DNA of 64,000 nucleotides from Stentor roeselii (Eukaryota > Ciliophora > Heterotrichea > Heterotrichida > Stentoridae). Location: the NCBI GenBank assembly GCA_006503475.1, contig RSEH01000102.1:62001-126000 (forward strand), read 5' to 3'. The position numbers and the translations under genes are program-made. Below the pieces are notes generated by a model. The model saw nothing but the letters and a program-made list of their open reading frames with translations. It made no database searches and was not told the DNA's origin. Below are positions 21,801-28,798 of this stretch, one piece after another; position 1 is the first letter of the stretch, and every line of letters starts with the position of its first letter.

Positions 21801-22161
21801 AATTTTAAAGGACGAGGTGAATAGAAGGAACATGGAAAATAAAATCATCAGTCATAATGAAGGACTCAACAACAAAAAAGACGCGAACGATGACTTTATC
21901 CATACTTTAAACATGTACTCGACCATGTCGAACCCGTTTTTCAACAGAAAAGGGTCGAAACGATTCACAGTCCTGGCAGGGATGAAGCATTACGACCAGG
22001 AAGTCGTCAAAGAAAGCTACGGCCCTGACCAAAGTCTTAAAATGAACAAAAGACGCCCGATGGTCAACGTGCAAGAGCGCCGCATGAGCCAAGAGTACCT
22101 CAGCAAAGAAATCCTTATTTCAAAATTCTCTAAATTCACAAGAAATAACTCTACCACTTAG
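15859..22161 (+). CDS. Four-repeat (pseudotetrameric) CNBD ion channel
   Basis: A single 2100-residue ORF made of four copies of a six-helix voltage-gated-type channel, each followed by a C-linker and a CNBD. Pore loops sit near residues 255, 779, 1263 and 1751. CNBD cassette FGE motifs sit near 440, 957, 1449 and 1937, so the period is about 500 residues. All four CNBDs keep FGE and three keep a clear R-T/A partner (YRTVSV, MRTATI, RRMCSV). S4 helices are basic in repeats 1, 2 and 4 and poor in repeat 3. The filter rows read GIIIES, AAYGD, SSLGD and GSGHN, so no repeat has GYG. The architecture matches CNGK-type single-chain channels of sea-urchin sperm, but the filters do not. Plasma-membrane or ciliary role is inferred. 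Confidence 0.93.
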   Translation: MNSINLYYEGDSKNYGLERLSMDLHRSKLESDIFKSVSSKDSIPEVEILEKITSFSTEDFHYKWSLLIFVCNLYNFFTVPYFLAIKGFPIGVWLGLELFFEFILFVDLLGRLFFRNILQSKTFWLLSEKESILTYLFLLSSSGPYSFLCLCFSRDLSSFLPAIVRSFKLLRYFQLRTFFLNAEIIRKENSSYKVEAFKLLLVLLACVHYLGCFWILVARIEHSLGISHWTEDLYSSHAADWEIYTDGLFWSAESLTGIIIESTSEYSTAEVMICVLVMLIGAVTYAIIFGRITSILEKENFAIEQNRQQMENCQTWSEQRKIPTALKKRITAYYKFAREKFEKQVDYKFIDELPLSLRTEISIYMYQDLIHKVKLFELGDPSFMMAIIRHLKPRLYMQNDFIIRRGDYANEFYIVRVGTVEVLATDDETQIALMDEGCYFGEIGLLLNVYRTVSVRACKACIICYIGKDHFLQVVKSFPEHQNFLLAVAEQRKKCLHVSDFDKSYDLTEDFSSSDDSDGSEDLEPPKFFTAKEHKKKKWMKKFCTVPRSNAPSVGFIIDPLSHFYRIWTMLISVSFVFYLFYVPFAICFESEGGVTLKVFNFFAYLVFCVDVLVNLNTAIITEFGNYSHSKDEIRKNYIKVYLAFDILALVPSDFVFFFLEAPQFVPAYIRLLRVFKYRRILDVWKVLVRNTSIHYSSMRLLLIFCVIIYFSHFYACLFFYVAKLQYYYFKDARYDGTTFISTFQHERTGMPDFLDESLQNQYIVMIYIGTSVISTAAYGDLYPVAVIEKMLCLCLILVARLLIAILYAEASTLNASLNANYIRHINKVRLIKKWVKITQIPKSLNRRILGYYTLLWNKLKGYNDAEIIKELPEALRTDISYFLFKGLTSSGLFPVSDSGAILSIVRRCKVVVYCAEETIITEGELGLEMFFIMEGRVRVVTSLNVVLNRLGPGSFFGEMSIIKPVPDVRLASIVAETDSTLAMLSLEDYKYVATIFPDFADKVTKQAADREGMNRSTFSTENIQALRQYQKLVDQFEHAAGMPLDAIKSDDIQQETLNDLEVKVKTPENKIRWKEYLKEAFYVFVWIWNMTFIPYKIAFEVKFEKFSIFMEALTILVYGYYIYENLKKIWLRKRSDNISKLYSILIQHILLCFPFLLITDYTKTVSQAIGLFSLFRISNFYLIFPVFSKLKQNINWFISLSFLEILSIFFLLNHFLGCYYIFIGRQSPRYESWMSLLEEDVSDLSLYIYAFYWANSTLSHSSLGDIYSLNNSERIFNSFTFVLTCMAYAFLFGSIASLWSGFASQLKSNMQESYNFVKDFLRKKKIESTFSGLIDDYYNYIWHSSQGIQEQMILNELPHSIRSALQIHRFSKAMMASQVFTDETGNIDHSISLSIFRIITVQHYLVGDAIIKVGDKSQDMYVILEGEVDVLNIQGKKVLATLKEGAHFGEANIILKNEMRTATIIATKISKIGILSKKDLEILFEAYPQWYQKLEDIVKNRMKQTFNTSDREDVSKQVSTISQKLQSTPSSYKKYTKRSEKLMASKIAELLAQTSSGKWMTLNFVHLILIIYSTISIPLFNNFEIHSDPALISMESLVLAESFAYFSLNLRDSVRASRANNMHLRKTLLYFYKNFIFVDLLSCSPFNLLLVLVPVEEKWLSVPLRLLRLVALSRVNSLFEKMEMYDRNLSKYINLFKVCFVSILVIHWSTCTWIFIASRSEWEKESKLQSASVSRVYEMALYYVMNIVSGSGHNNTKPYSDSERVFTVFLSIIGFGVFASSFGMIASISAGRMSKMQEVIQNIRSPFNIKNRADLPQSVHSRLQQYCAFTSGLGQTIGPVNYKSLYNHLPPNIVGTIIYECNRSMLKKLPFLANIESDDLTQRISLCLVPQIYLPSDFVIYKNDVGEEMFFIVLGMVNIIAADNYKILKTLKKGEFFGEAALLTASRRMCSVRSAGLSLIYALNKNDFCDLLKDFPELEAILKDEVNRRNMENKIISHNEGLNNKKDANDDFIHTLNMYSTMSNPFFNRKGSKRFTVLAGMKHYDQEVVKESYGPDQSLKMNKRRPMVNVQERRMSQEYLSKEILISKFSKFTRNNSTT

Positions 22162-22177
22162 CTTATTTTAACAAAAC

Positions 22178-22660
22178 TCACATCAATAAACATCTGCAAT
22201 TTGCTTGATTTTCTTCTTTTGATTCAAGAAGAAAACGATTTAAGCTGCTTTCAACTTTAAAAGCTTTTTGTTTTAACTCGGATTCTTCAGCTTCTGTCTC
22301 TTGGATGTCGGATTTTACTTCTAAAAGCTGGAGTTTCAGGGATTTCATTTGTTTCTGAAGAGATGAAATCTCTTCTAGAAGTGCTTTCGGGTTCACTTCT
22401 TCTTTGTTTTCTTCTCCTTGGATTATTGTCTGGTTTAAACTTCCTTGGTAGTCTTCTTTGCTGCTATTCACGAAAAAGTCGTTTTCACAACATTTGTTGG
22501 AGACTTTTAAGAAAGTTTCTAGTCGGCCTTCGAGAAGTTCTTTGATTTTTTTGGATTTTGATTGGATCTTCTCGATTATCGCTGACTCGTCTGAACTTTG
22601 GACTGAGGAACCGGAGATGGAAAATGAGATAAAACTTTCGCTGATGATTGGAGTTGTCAT
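22178..22660 (-). CDS. Coiled-coil protein ending in CaaX box CLLM
   Basis: 160 residues. A long heptad-like helix covers about 90-150 (ALLEEISSLQKQMKSLKLQL). The protein ends N-C-R-C-L-L-M. CLLM is a strong farnesylation-type CaaX box and the cysteine two residues before may be palmitoylated. No other domain. Expected: a membrane-attached coiled-coil tether or adaptor. It converges on the four-repeat channel with 16 bp between stops. It ends in TGA. Function unknown. Confidence 0.75.
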   Translation of the reverse strand: MTTPIISESFISFSISGSSVQSSDESAIIEKIQSKSKKIKELLEGRLETFLKVSNKCCENDFFVNSSKEDYQGSLNQTIIQGEENKEEVNPKALLEEISSLQKQMKSLKLQLLEVKSDIQETEAEESELKQKAFKVESSLNRFLLESKEENQANCRCLLM

Positions 22661-23277
22661 TTTTATTTAGAATTGAAATTAATGGCGTGTTATGAATCGT
22701 ATCGAGTTCTAGGATTTCGGAGATTGGGGAAACTGGAAGGGTTTTAAATGGTTTTGATTTTTTTGGTTATTTTTAGATGTTTTAAGTTTTTAATTGTTTT
22801 TTTGGGAGTTTTGGAGAAGTTTTGATTTTTTTGTCTTTGATTCGAGATTTTTTAAGGATTAAGAAAGTTTCAGTTTATTATATTTAATCTTTTCAAGACT
22901 TTAGAAATTCTTAATGATTGAAAAAACATTTATTGAGTTAATTAGTGTTTAAAAAAATTCGAATGAATCTATTAAAATATTTTAAAATTAGGACAAAACA
23001 GGAAGTTTTTATAATCCATAATTCTCTGGAAATCTTTTGCTGATTTTAATGATTTTCTAGAGTTCTATCGATTTTACTTCGAAGATATTATTTGTGTTAA
23101 TAGGTTTCACTAACCCCTAAACACAAAAGCTAAAACCATTGAAACCCTCTTACACCTTCTCTCACCAAATCCCACAAAAACAAAATGTCATAAAATCTCT
23201 CTAATCCCAATGCCCTTCTCACCCCATCTAAAAATCATCCCCAAATCCTCTAATCTTTCAAATTACTCCAATATAAA
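22661..23277. other. Divergent intergenic region, 617 bp
   Basis: Left third is G/T-rich on the plus strand (A/C-rich for the minus-strand gene), the right third A/C-rich towards 23278, with AT-rich sequence between. That is the expected mirror pattern for two outward promoters. No ORF or RNA gene seen. Confidence 0.6.
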
Positions 23278-23826
23278 ATGTTTGACTACACCAACGACAT
23301 ACCCCCTCTCTTCTCAGAAATCGATGAAGAAGGTATAAACAGTGATAACATATACATAACCCGCCGTAAGAGTTCATTTATCGACCTGCTATCTTACAAT
23401 AAATCGTCAAATGACCCGAATGTCGACGACCTATGCAACTTAGACGCATTATTCGACGGGTCAACATCGACCGAACTGGCTGAAATCAAGCCTGAAAACC
23501 CGACCGTCTTGCTGATGATAGATGATTTTCCTGACATCACCTTTGTGAGTCCAACAATCCACACCTTGACCAGTGAAAAAGTTCATCAGAAAGCCCAGGC
23601 TAAGCACATCACACAGCCTGTCGGCACTCTTTCGGTCAGTGAAAGGCAGAAAAAAATCCAGAGGTACCTGGAGAAGAAGAAAAAAAGAACCTGGGTCAAA
23701 AGAATTCATTATGATTGCAGGAAAAAAGTCGCTGATAATCGACTCAGGATTAAAGGAAGGTTTGTTACTAGGAACAAAGCTTTTGATATTATCAATGAAG
23801 GAGGAAATAAATTAGAAGCTAAGTAA
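23278..23826 (+). CDS. CCT-motif (CONSTANS-like) protein
   Basis: 182 residues. The first ~115 are acidic and variable. Residues 121-166 match the CCT motif: RQKKIQRYLEKKKKR then YDCRKKVADNRLRIKGRFV and a closing basic RNKA. In plants the CCT motif directs nuclear import and binds DNA or NF-Y-type partners in CONSTANS, TOC1 and PRR proteins. There is no B-box, pseudo-receiver, GATA or TIFY domain here, so it is a CCT-only protein with an acidic N-terminus that could activate transcription. Role as a transcriptional regulator is inferred. No intron. Confidence 0.85.
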   Translation: MFDYTNDIPPLFSEIDEEGINSDNIYITRRKSSFIDLLSYNKSSNDPNVDDLCNLDALFDGSTSTELAEIKPENPTVLLMIDDFPDITFVSPTIHTLTSEKVHQKAQAKHITQPVGTLSVSERQKKIQRYLEKKKKRTWVKRIHYDCRKKVADNRLRIKGRFVTRNKAFDIINEGGNKLEAK

Positions 23827-24687
23827 TTAGTTTAAGTTCCTCTTTTAAGGGTAGTGTTTTGAGTTGGGAGTCGGTGAAGGAATGAATTTTGAGGGATTGG
23901 GAGAGAATGAGAAGAAAGTGGGGAAGAAGGGGAATTTTTTTAATGTTTTAATGGAGTGATTTTAGCGGTTTGGAGGTTTTTTGGAATGGAGATTGAAAAA
24001 GTTACAATAGGTTTTGGAGGCATGGAGAATTAATATTAGAATATGATCAATTCAAGATAAATCTTTATAAAATCAGTGATATCTTTTCAAAAAAAGAATA
24101 TAGAACTCATCGATCTCTCAAATATTATTAGTTCAAGAAGTGAAAAATGATTTTTTAAATTTTATCATATTCTGTAACCAATAACTCTGAACTATATAAA
24201 TAATATAAAGCATTGAATATCTTAAAATATAAAGTACTAAATCCCTAATACTTTAAGATTTTAATACGTAATAAAGCGCTTTGACTGCTACTGGAGTCAA
24301 ACTAAGCAGTTTTGTCTAGAGGCAAGTCTTATTATATATCTATATTTGTTTGAATTATTTTAGTCAGAAATTCAGATCTTTCGAATGTATAATACTTTAA
24401 AAATTTCACAAATTTTAAGATTTTTTCATCATTTTACCTTCTATTAATATTAAACCTGATCAACCTTCAAATTAAGAGCTAAAATCTCTTCAGTATCGAA
24501 CCTGTTGTTGAAATAGTTTACAAACTAAAAATAAAAATTTAAAATAATCCAGAATTATGAAACTAAAGTAACCACGGCTCATCGCTCCTTAAAAGAGAAT
24601 TCATCTAAAACATTTCTCTTTAAGCAATCAGCCTAAAATTATATTATCACCTTTCATATTTAATCTTACAAAACCCCAACTTATAAA
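23827..24687. other. Intergenic region, 861 bp, with a paired-hairpin element
   Basis: First ~180 bp strongly G-rich (3' flank of the CCT gene), then AT-rich. The only locally GC-raised part is about 24274-24328 and folds into two small hairpins, listed separately. The last bases before 24688 are A-rich. No ORF seen. Confidence 0.55.
24280..24326. ncRNA. Candidate structured element: two adjacent hairpins
   Basis: Hairpin 1: TTTGACT (24280-24286), loop of 8, AGTCAAA (24295-24301). Hairpin 2: TTGTC (24312-24316), loop TAGA, GGCAA (24321-24325) with one G-U pair. It sits in a gene desert and is richer in G and C than its surroundings. It may be a small RNA gene or chance; no family recognised and strand unknown. 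Confidence 0.2.
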
Positions 24688-26106
24688 ATGCTGAGATACA
24701 AAGTCTACCAAATCGTCACTCACGAAAAGTTCCCTTACTTCGCTTTTATCTCAAGTCTTTTCTTATACGCAGGAGCCATTTTCATCTTTTTGAACCCTTC
24801 ATACCTCTCAATGACCTCCTTCATATCAGAAAACGCAGTAAGTCCTACAAGCCAAGTCTTTAGAATCGACTCAATGGTTTCTTCGACCTCATTGAAAGAA
24901 TTTCAGCAATTCGAAAATACATCAATTTACTATTTTTACCTGAAAAGTCCCAGAACTCCTGGAAAAGACTGCATGGCCCTTGTTTTAAATTACGATTTGG
25001 GGAAAATCGGACTACAACTCGCTTTGACAACAAAAAAATACTTCGAAGGGCAGGTCTGGGGTGGTGATATTTTGTTTGTTTTGTATAAAAATAGCTTATG
25101 GGCCAAGGAGTTTAGAAATTTTCATCGATGGAGTCAAGGCAAGTTTGGAGTTGTCAGGTGCTACTTTGATATCGATTTTGATGAAAGGTTTTCTTATGTT
25201 TCTCTTGGACCTTATGGACTTAATGGGGTTCAGACTGATTTGGATCAGCTTCAAGCGGTTATTTTGTTGGTTAGAAAAGCGAATATTGAACTGAGGTTTC
25301 CTCAGCAGGAAGAAGGGATTAGTGGAAGTTTTAGTTTTTCAGTGGCGTCGTTGAAAAATATATTATTTCCTGACCTGGGAAGTCCAACTTCATACCTTAT
25401 AAGTGAAGGATACGTGGCATTAAAAATTTTTACAGTAACCTCTGGAAAATCATCAACATTAAACTTTTTAAGTGCAGCAGGACTGCTAGAGTTGATAATT
25501 CGAACATTCACATCTCTCGACGAAAACTTACATGCAGGTTTTTACTTTTACTACTTCAGTGGTCCAGGCCAAGTGATGCCATTATCAAAATACGCCTTTA
25601 TAATAGCCTCCCTAGTCTCACCCCTTTTATTCCAAGCGATTCTTACATTAAAAATCTCATGGTTCGACGAAGAAAGCCTAGAAAAACTATTGATTCCATA
25701 CATCAGCAGTTATTTTTCCTACATTCTCCAAATCCACTTTCCATCCAACCCAATATTGCCCTTCCTTCCATTTCTCTTATGCTTAAAGCAAGTCAAATCC
25801 AAAAGCTTTCCAATATTCAAAGCCTATTCTTCACTAGCCCTAGGAACAACAATCGCAGTTCTTTCAATTCAACTTCTTCCCCTGGGACTAGTTCTATCAC
25901 TATTAGTGCCTCTTCGAATAATTCTCCCTCAATTTCGATCCAATCTTTTATTTTCACTTCTTTTCGGCCTTTTCCTTCTATTCCCATTCATTCCTTTCAT
26001 CTCATCCCTTCAAAAAATCGAAGAAGTTTCAGGACATTTTCTTTATTTCTGGATTTCCTGCACAGTGAAGCCGATCCTTCTGCATTTTCTCGAGAATTTC
26101 CGATAA
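24688..26106 (+). CDS. GPAA1: GPAA1/Gaa1, GPI transamidase subunit
   Basis: 472 residues. TM1 near 18-38 is followed by a lumenal M28-peptidase-like domain. Visible Gaa1 marks are SIYYFYLKSPR (animal VYAVLRAPR), FEGQVWGGDILFVL (animal YWAKDIVFLV) and GPYGLNGVQTDLDQLQ (animal GLNGQLPNLDLL). The C-terminus has several hydrophobic helices, about 300-470. In the ER the complex cleaves the C-terminal signal of a precursor and attaches a GPI anchor; Gaa1 presents the lipid or substrate. It is shorter than animal GPAA1 (~620) because the lumenal loops are reduced. First of three tandem genes separated by 11-bp gaps. No intron. Confidence 0.82.
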   Translation: MLRYKVYQIVTHEKFPYFAFISSLFLYAGAIFIFLNPSYLSMTSFISENAVSPTSQVFRIDSMVSSTSLKEFQQFENTSIYYFYLKSPRTPGKDCMALVLNYDLGKIGLQLALTTKKYFEGQVWGGDILFVLYKNSLWAKEFRNFHRWSQGKFGVVRCYFDIDFDERFSYVSLGPYGLNGVQTDLDQLQAVILLVRKANIELRFPQQEEGISGSFSFSVASLKNILFPDLGSPTSYLISEGYVALKIFTVTSGKSSTLNFLSAAGLLELIIRTFTSLDENLHAGFYFYYFSGPGQVMPLSKYAFIIASLVSPLLFQAILTLKISWFDEESLEKLLIPYISSYFSYILQIHFPSNPILPFLPFLLCLKQVKSKSFPIFKAYSSLALGTTIAVLSIQLLPLGLVLSLLVPLRIILPQFRSNLLFSLLFGLFLLFPFIPFISSLQKIEEVSGHFLYFWISCTVKPILLHFLENFR

Positions 26107-26117
26107 TTATTAAATAA

Positions 26118-27062
26118 ATGTTCGTTCGACGAGGATTTTCTGAGATGGTCGCTTTGAGGTCGGTTGAGTTGCATAAAGACGCTTTGCAATACCCTGGAAC
26201 GACGATTCGATGGAGTTTTAAAGAAGTTAATGTAAGAGTTAAATAGCGTCATTCTTCTGCTTATGCAAGAGGACTTCTGGAAATGGGACTTCAGCCTGGA
26301 GACTCTGTGAGTACCTGGATAACTTGTGATGAAGCTGCTGAAAGTAACATTCTTCACCTGGCTTGTTATAAGGCAGGACTAAAGCTGCTTACGTTCAGCA
26401 CTGGACAAGACCTGGATTCCGCTTTAGCAACTTCATCAGCTCTGATATTTTCTCCTTGGGAAAAACATGAGAAAGGCTACAGGATTGATCATGTGCTGAG
26501 CAGGGTCCCTTCACTGTTAACAACTCCTCATGGCAGTTTAGTCCAATCGTCTCACAAGACGAAGTACTTTATCCAGTCAAGTTTCAAGACAATTCGAGGG
26601 ACTTATAAGTTGAAAACTATTCCTGTTTACAATGGAGCTGAAGTCGCGAACACTGGCTTCGACCTCACTCATCAAGGACTTACGGTGAAGAATGAAGAAC
26701 TACAGTCGTTCATTCAGAAGTTTCGAGAAGTCCTGGGAAGAGGAGTCGTGGTCAGCTCAGTTCCTTGCAAGGTCCCTTTGGCAGTTGGAAGTCTCATCAG
26801 TTCTTACCTGGCAGGTTCAAAGACGCTCACATCGATCATGGCCAACCCTGCCCCAGTTGTCAAAGCGAATAATGCGAATGTTTTCATTACCACTGAGGAA
26901 AAATTAAATCTGATTCAAGAACCTTTCAATGTTGATAAAGTCGTTTTAGGAGTTTCTGATAAAGAAGCGGTTCCTCGTGCTGTCAAAGTACTGGAAAAGA
27001 AAGGAGTGAAGATGAATAAAGTGCTAGGTTTTCATAGCAATAATCTTAGTAGTTTAGTTTAG
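26118..27062 (+). CDS. Truncated AMP-binding (acyl-CoA synthetase-like) protein, probably inactive (2 exons)
   Basis: Spliced product of 309 residues: exons 26118-26231 and 26247-27062. The start matches AMP-binding enzymes (QYPGTTIRWSFKEVNRHSSAYARGLLEMGLQPGDSV), and LACYKAGLKLL follows. The ATP P-loop (TSGTTGxPK in active enzymes) is absent; the matching place reads NTGFDLTHQG. The later adenylate motifs and the C-terminal lid are also missing, and the protein ends at about half the usual length. It may still bind an acyl or nucleotide ligand or act as a structural subunit. ATG lies 11 bp after the GPAA1 stop, and its own stop is 11 bp before the next ATG. A gene-model error at the 3' end is unlikely since the next ORF is unrelated. 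Confidence 0.75.
26232..26246 (+). other. 15-nt intron of the AMP-binding gene
   Basis: GTAAGAGTTAAATAG, phase 0. Splicing joins WSFKEVN to RHSSAYARGLL, restoring the AMP-binding N-terminal pattern. A at position 10. Confidence 0.9.
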
Positions 27063-27073
27063 TCTATAATTTA

Positions 27074-28123
27074 ATGGCGAAGGCTTGTAGAGAGAACATG
27101 AAAGGAAGTATGAAGATTCTTTATCAAAATGATGTTGCTAACCATGCTGATGAATTTTATCCTGTCGGAAATAAAAATCAATCATTTAAGGGTTTTAAAG
27201 ACTCACAAAGAGAACCTCATATTGAAAAATTGTATCACTTTGATGATAATTTATCTAACGAAACTAAACTCAATTTAGTTACGATCATGATCAAGCATTT
27301 AGACAGAGATAATTTCGATGATATTGATTTCATATCAGAAAAAATCAAACCAAATTTGGGAATCACCAATTTTGGTAATACATTAATCTGCTCAAAATGC
27401 AGAAATATTAAATTTTTAAAGAATTTCAAATGTGGACATTCGATGTGTTTCTTTTGTTTCAGGAGGAAAGTGAAAGAGCTGATGGATGACCCTTCATGTA
27501 AGAAAATTCAAGAATTAGCATGCAAAAAATGCTTTGAACTACCTTCAGATGATGAATTTTTTGGATCAGAGTTGAGTGAAATTAACTTTTCTTGGAAAAA
27601 TGTTCAGGTTATAAAAAGATGTACTTGGTGTAAAAGGAATTTGAAATTGGGAATTGAGTATTTATTTGAATTAACTTGTTTACATTTATGTAAAGACTGC
27701 TATTTGGATCAAATTTATATGGGAGCTAATAAATGCATGACTTGCAATACAGGGTTTAAAAATTTAACAATCACTGAAAAAAGAACCTGCAAGTGCTCTA
27801 AATGCGGAATAGTTGGAAATACTATCAGGCTTAAATACAGATGCTATAAAGAAGGATTTAATCTTTGCTATTCATGCCAAAACAAATGTGATCAAGAGAA
27901 TCAACATGATATGATTTGTTCTATCTTCAATGGGGAACAGAATCTTCGACATTTTAATTATTATACAAAAAAAATGTGCCCTTATTGTAATAAAAGAACT
28001 GATCTTGACCGTGTTTTGAAATGTCCTTGTTGTGAAAATATTGTCTGTAGAGATTGTTTTGATCAGGATATCAAATTTTGCCAAACTTGCAACATTTCAT
28101 TCAAGTTTTTAGATAATCAATAA
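27074..28123 (+). CDS. RING/ZZ-type multi-zinc-finger protein
   Basis: 349 residues with Cys-rich modules in the last ~240. A RING-like segment is near 115-160 (CSKCRNIKFLKNFKCGHSMCFFCF, then CKKC). A second module has CTWCKRNL ... CLHLCKDC ... CMTC. A ZZ-like segment near 235-275 reads CSKCG ... YRCYKEGFNLCYSC ... QHDM. The end has CPYCNKRTDLDRVLKCPCCENIVCRDC ... CQTC. Serial zinc ribbons with RING-like spacing suggest a ubiquitin-ligase or scaffold role, but RBR order is not clear. Sequence is more AT-rich than most neighbours, like the Trx-ZZ gene at the right end. ATG lies 11 bp after the previous stop. Confidence 0.7.
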   Translation: MAKACRENMKGSMKILYQNDVANHADEFYPVGNKNQSFKGFKDSQREPHIEKLYHFDDNLSNETKLNLVTIMIKHLDRDNFDDIDFISEKIKPNLGITNFGNTLICSKCRNIKFLKNFKCGHSMCFFCFRRKVKELMDDPSCKKIQELACKKCFELPSDDEFFGSELSEINFSWKNVQVIKRCTWCKRNLKLGIEYLFELTCLHLCKDCYLDQIYMGANKCMTCNTGFKNLTITEKRTCKCSKCGIVGNTIRLKYRCYKEGFNLCYSCQNKCDQENQHDMICSIFNGEQNLRHFNYYTKKMCPYCNKRTDLDRVLKCPCCENIVCRDCFDQDIKFCQTCNISFKFLDNQ

Positions 28124-28798
28124 TATATAAAGTATTAAAAATGAATATCACCCCATTTCTTAATGAAATGAATTGATTTCAAGTGCCCATATCTATGATT
28201 ATTTAAAAATCTAAAGACATCTCGTTATATCTTAAACTTACAAATTAACATAAATTATTTATTCTCATATTCATGATTCTTACTTTTAGTTACAATCTTT
28301 AAATTAAAGTTAACTCTCGTATGTTAATCATTTAGAATTAATGATAAAAGGCTTCTAATATCACTAAAAGTCTATAAAATAATCGCTTTTAAAAGATAGT
28401 TTTTATCAATATAAAGGTTAAACCACATTGCTTGTGAAAATTTTTATTTTAATTAAAAACTGAGTTGATTCACAAGGTATCTAGGTTAAAATGATTCAGA
28501 TCATAGATTAAATCAAATTGTTATTAATCAAGTTTAAATTAGTATTTCATCATCATCAAAGTGGTTGCTTTATGTATTTTTAACTCTAAATATTCACCTA
28601 ATCTTCCTAATATTTTTTTTAGTTTTTAAATACATCGATTAATGAATATCAAGAAATAGCTTACTTGATAACATTATTGCTTATTTTTCATCTCTATTAC
28701 TCTAATTCTTCTACTATTTGTTTTATTGATTATTCATCTCCTTGTCCATGAACAAATGATTATTCAGCCTTACCCTTCAAATCATCTTCTTTAATAAA
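28124..28798. other. Intergenic region, 675 bp
   Basis: Very AT-rich, with many short A/T runs and no ORF. The last ~60 bases before 28799 become C-richer, as in other 5' flanks here. Nothing else recognised. Confidence 0.6.

Noticed and set aside
15859-22161. Four separate channel genes joined by an assembly error
   Set aside because: The frame is open for 6.3 kb, the linkers differ between repeats, and the four units are diverged, not recent copies.
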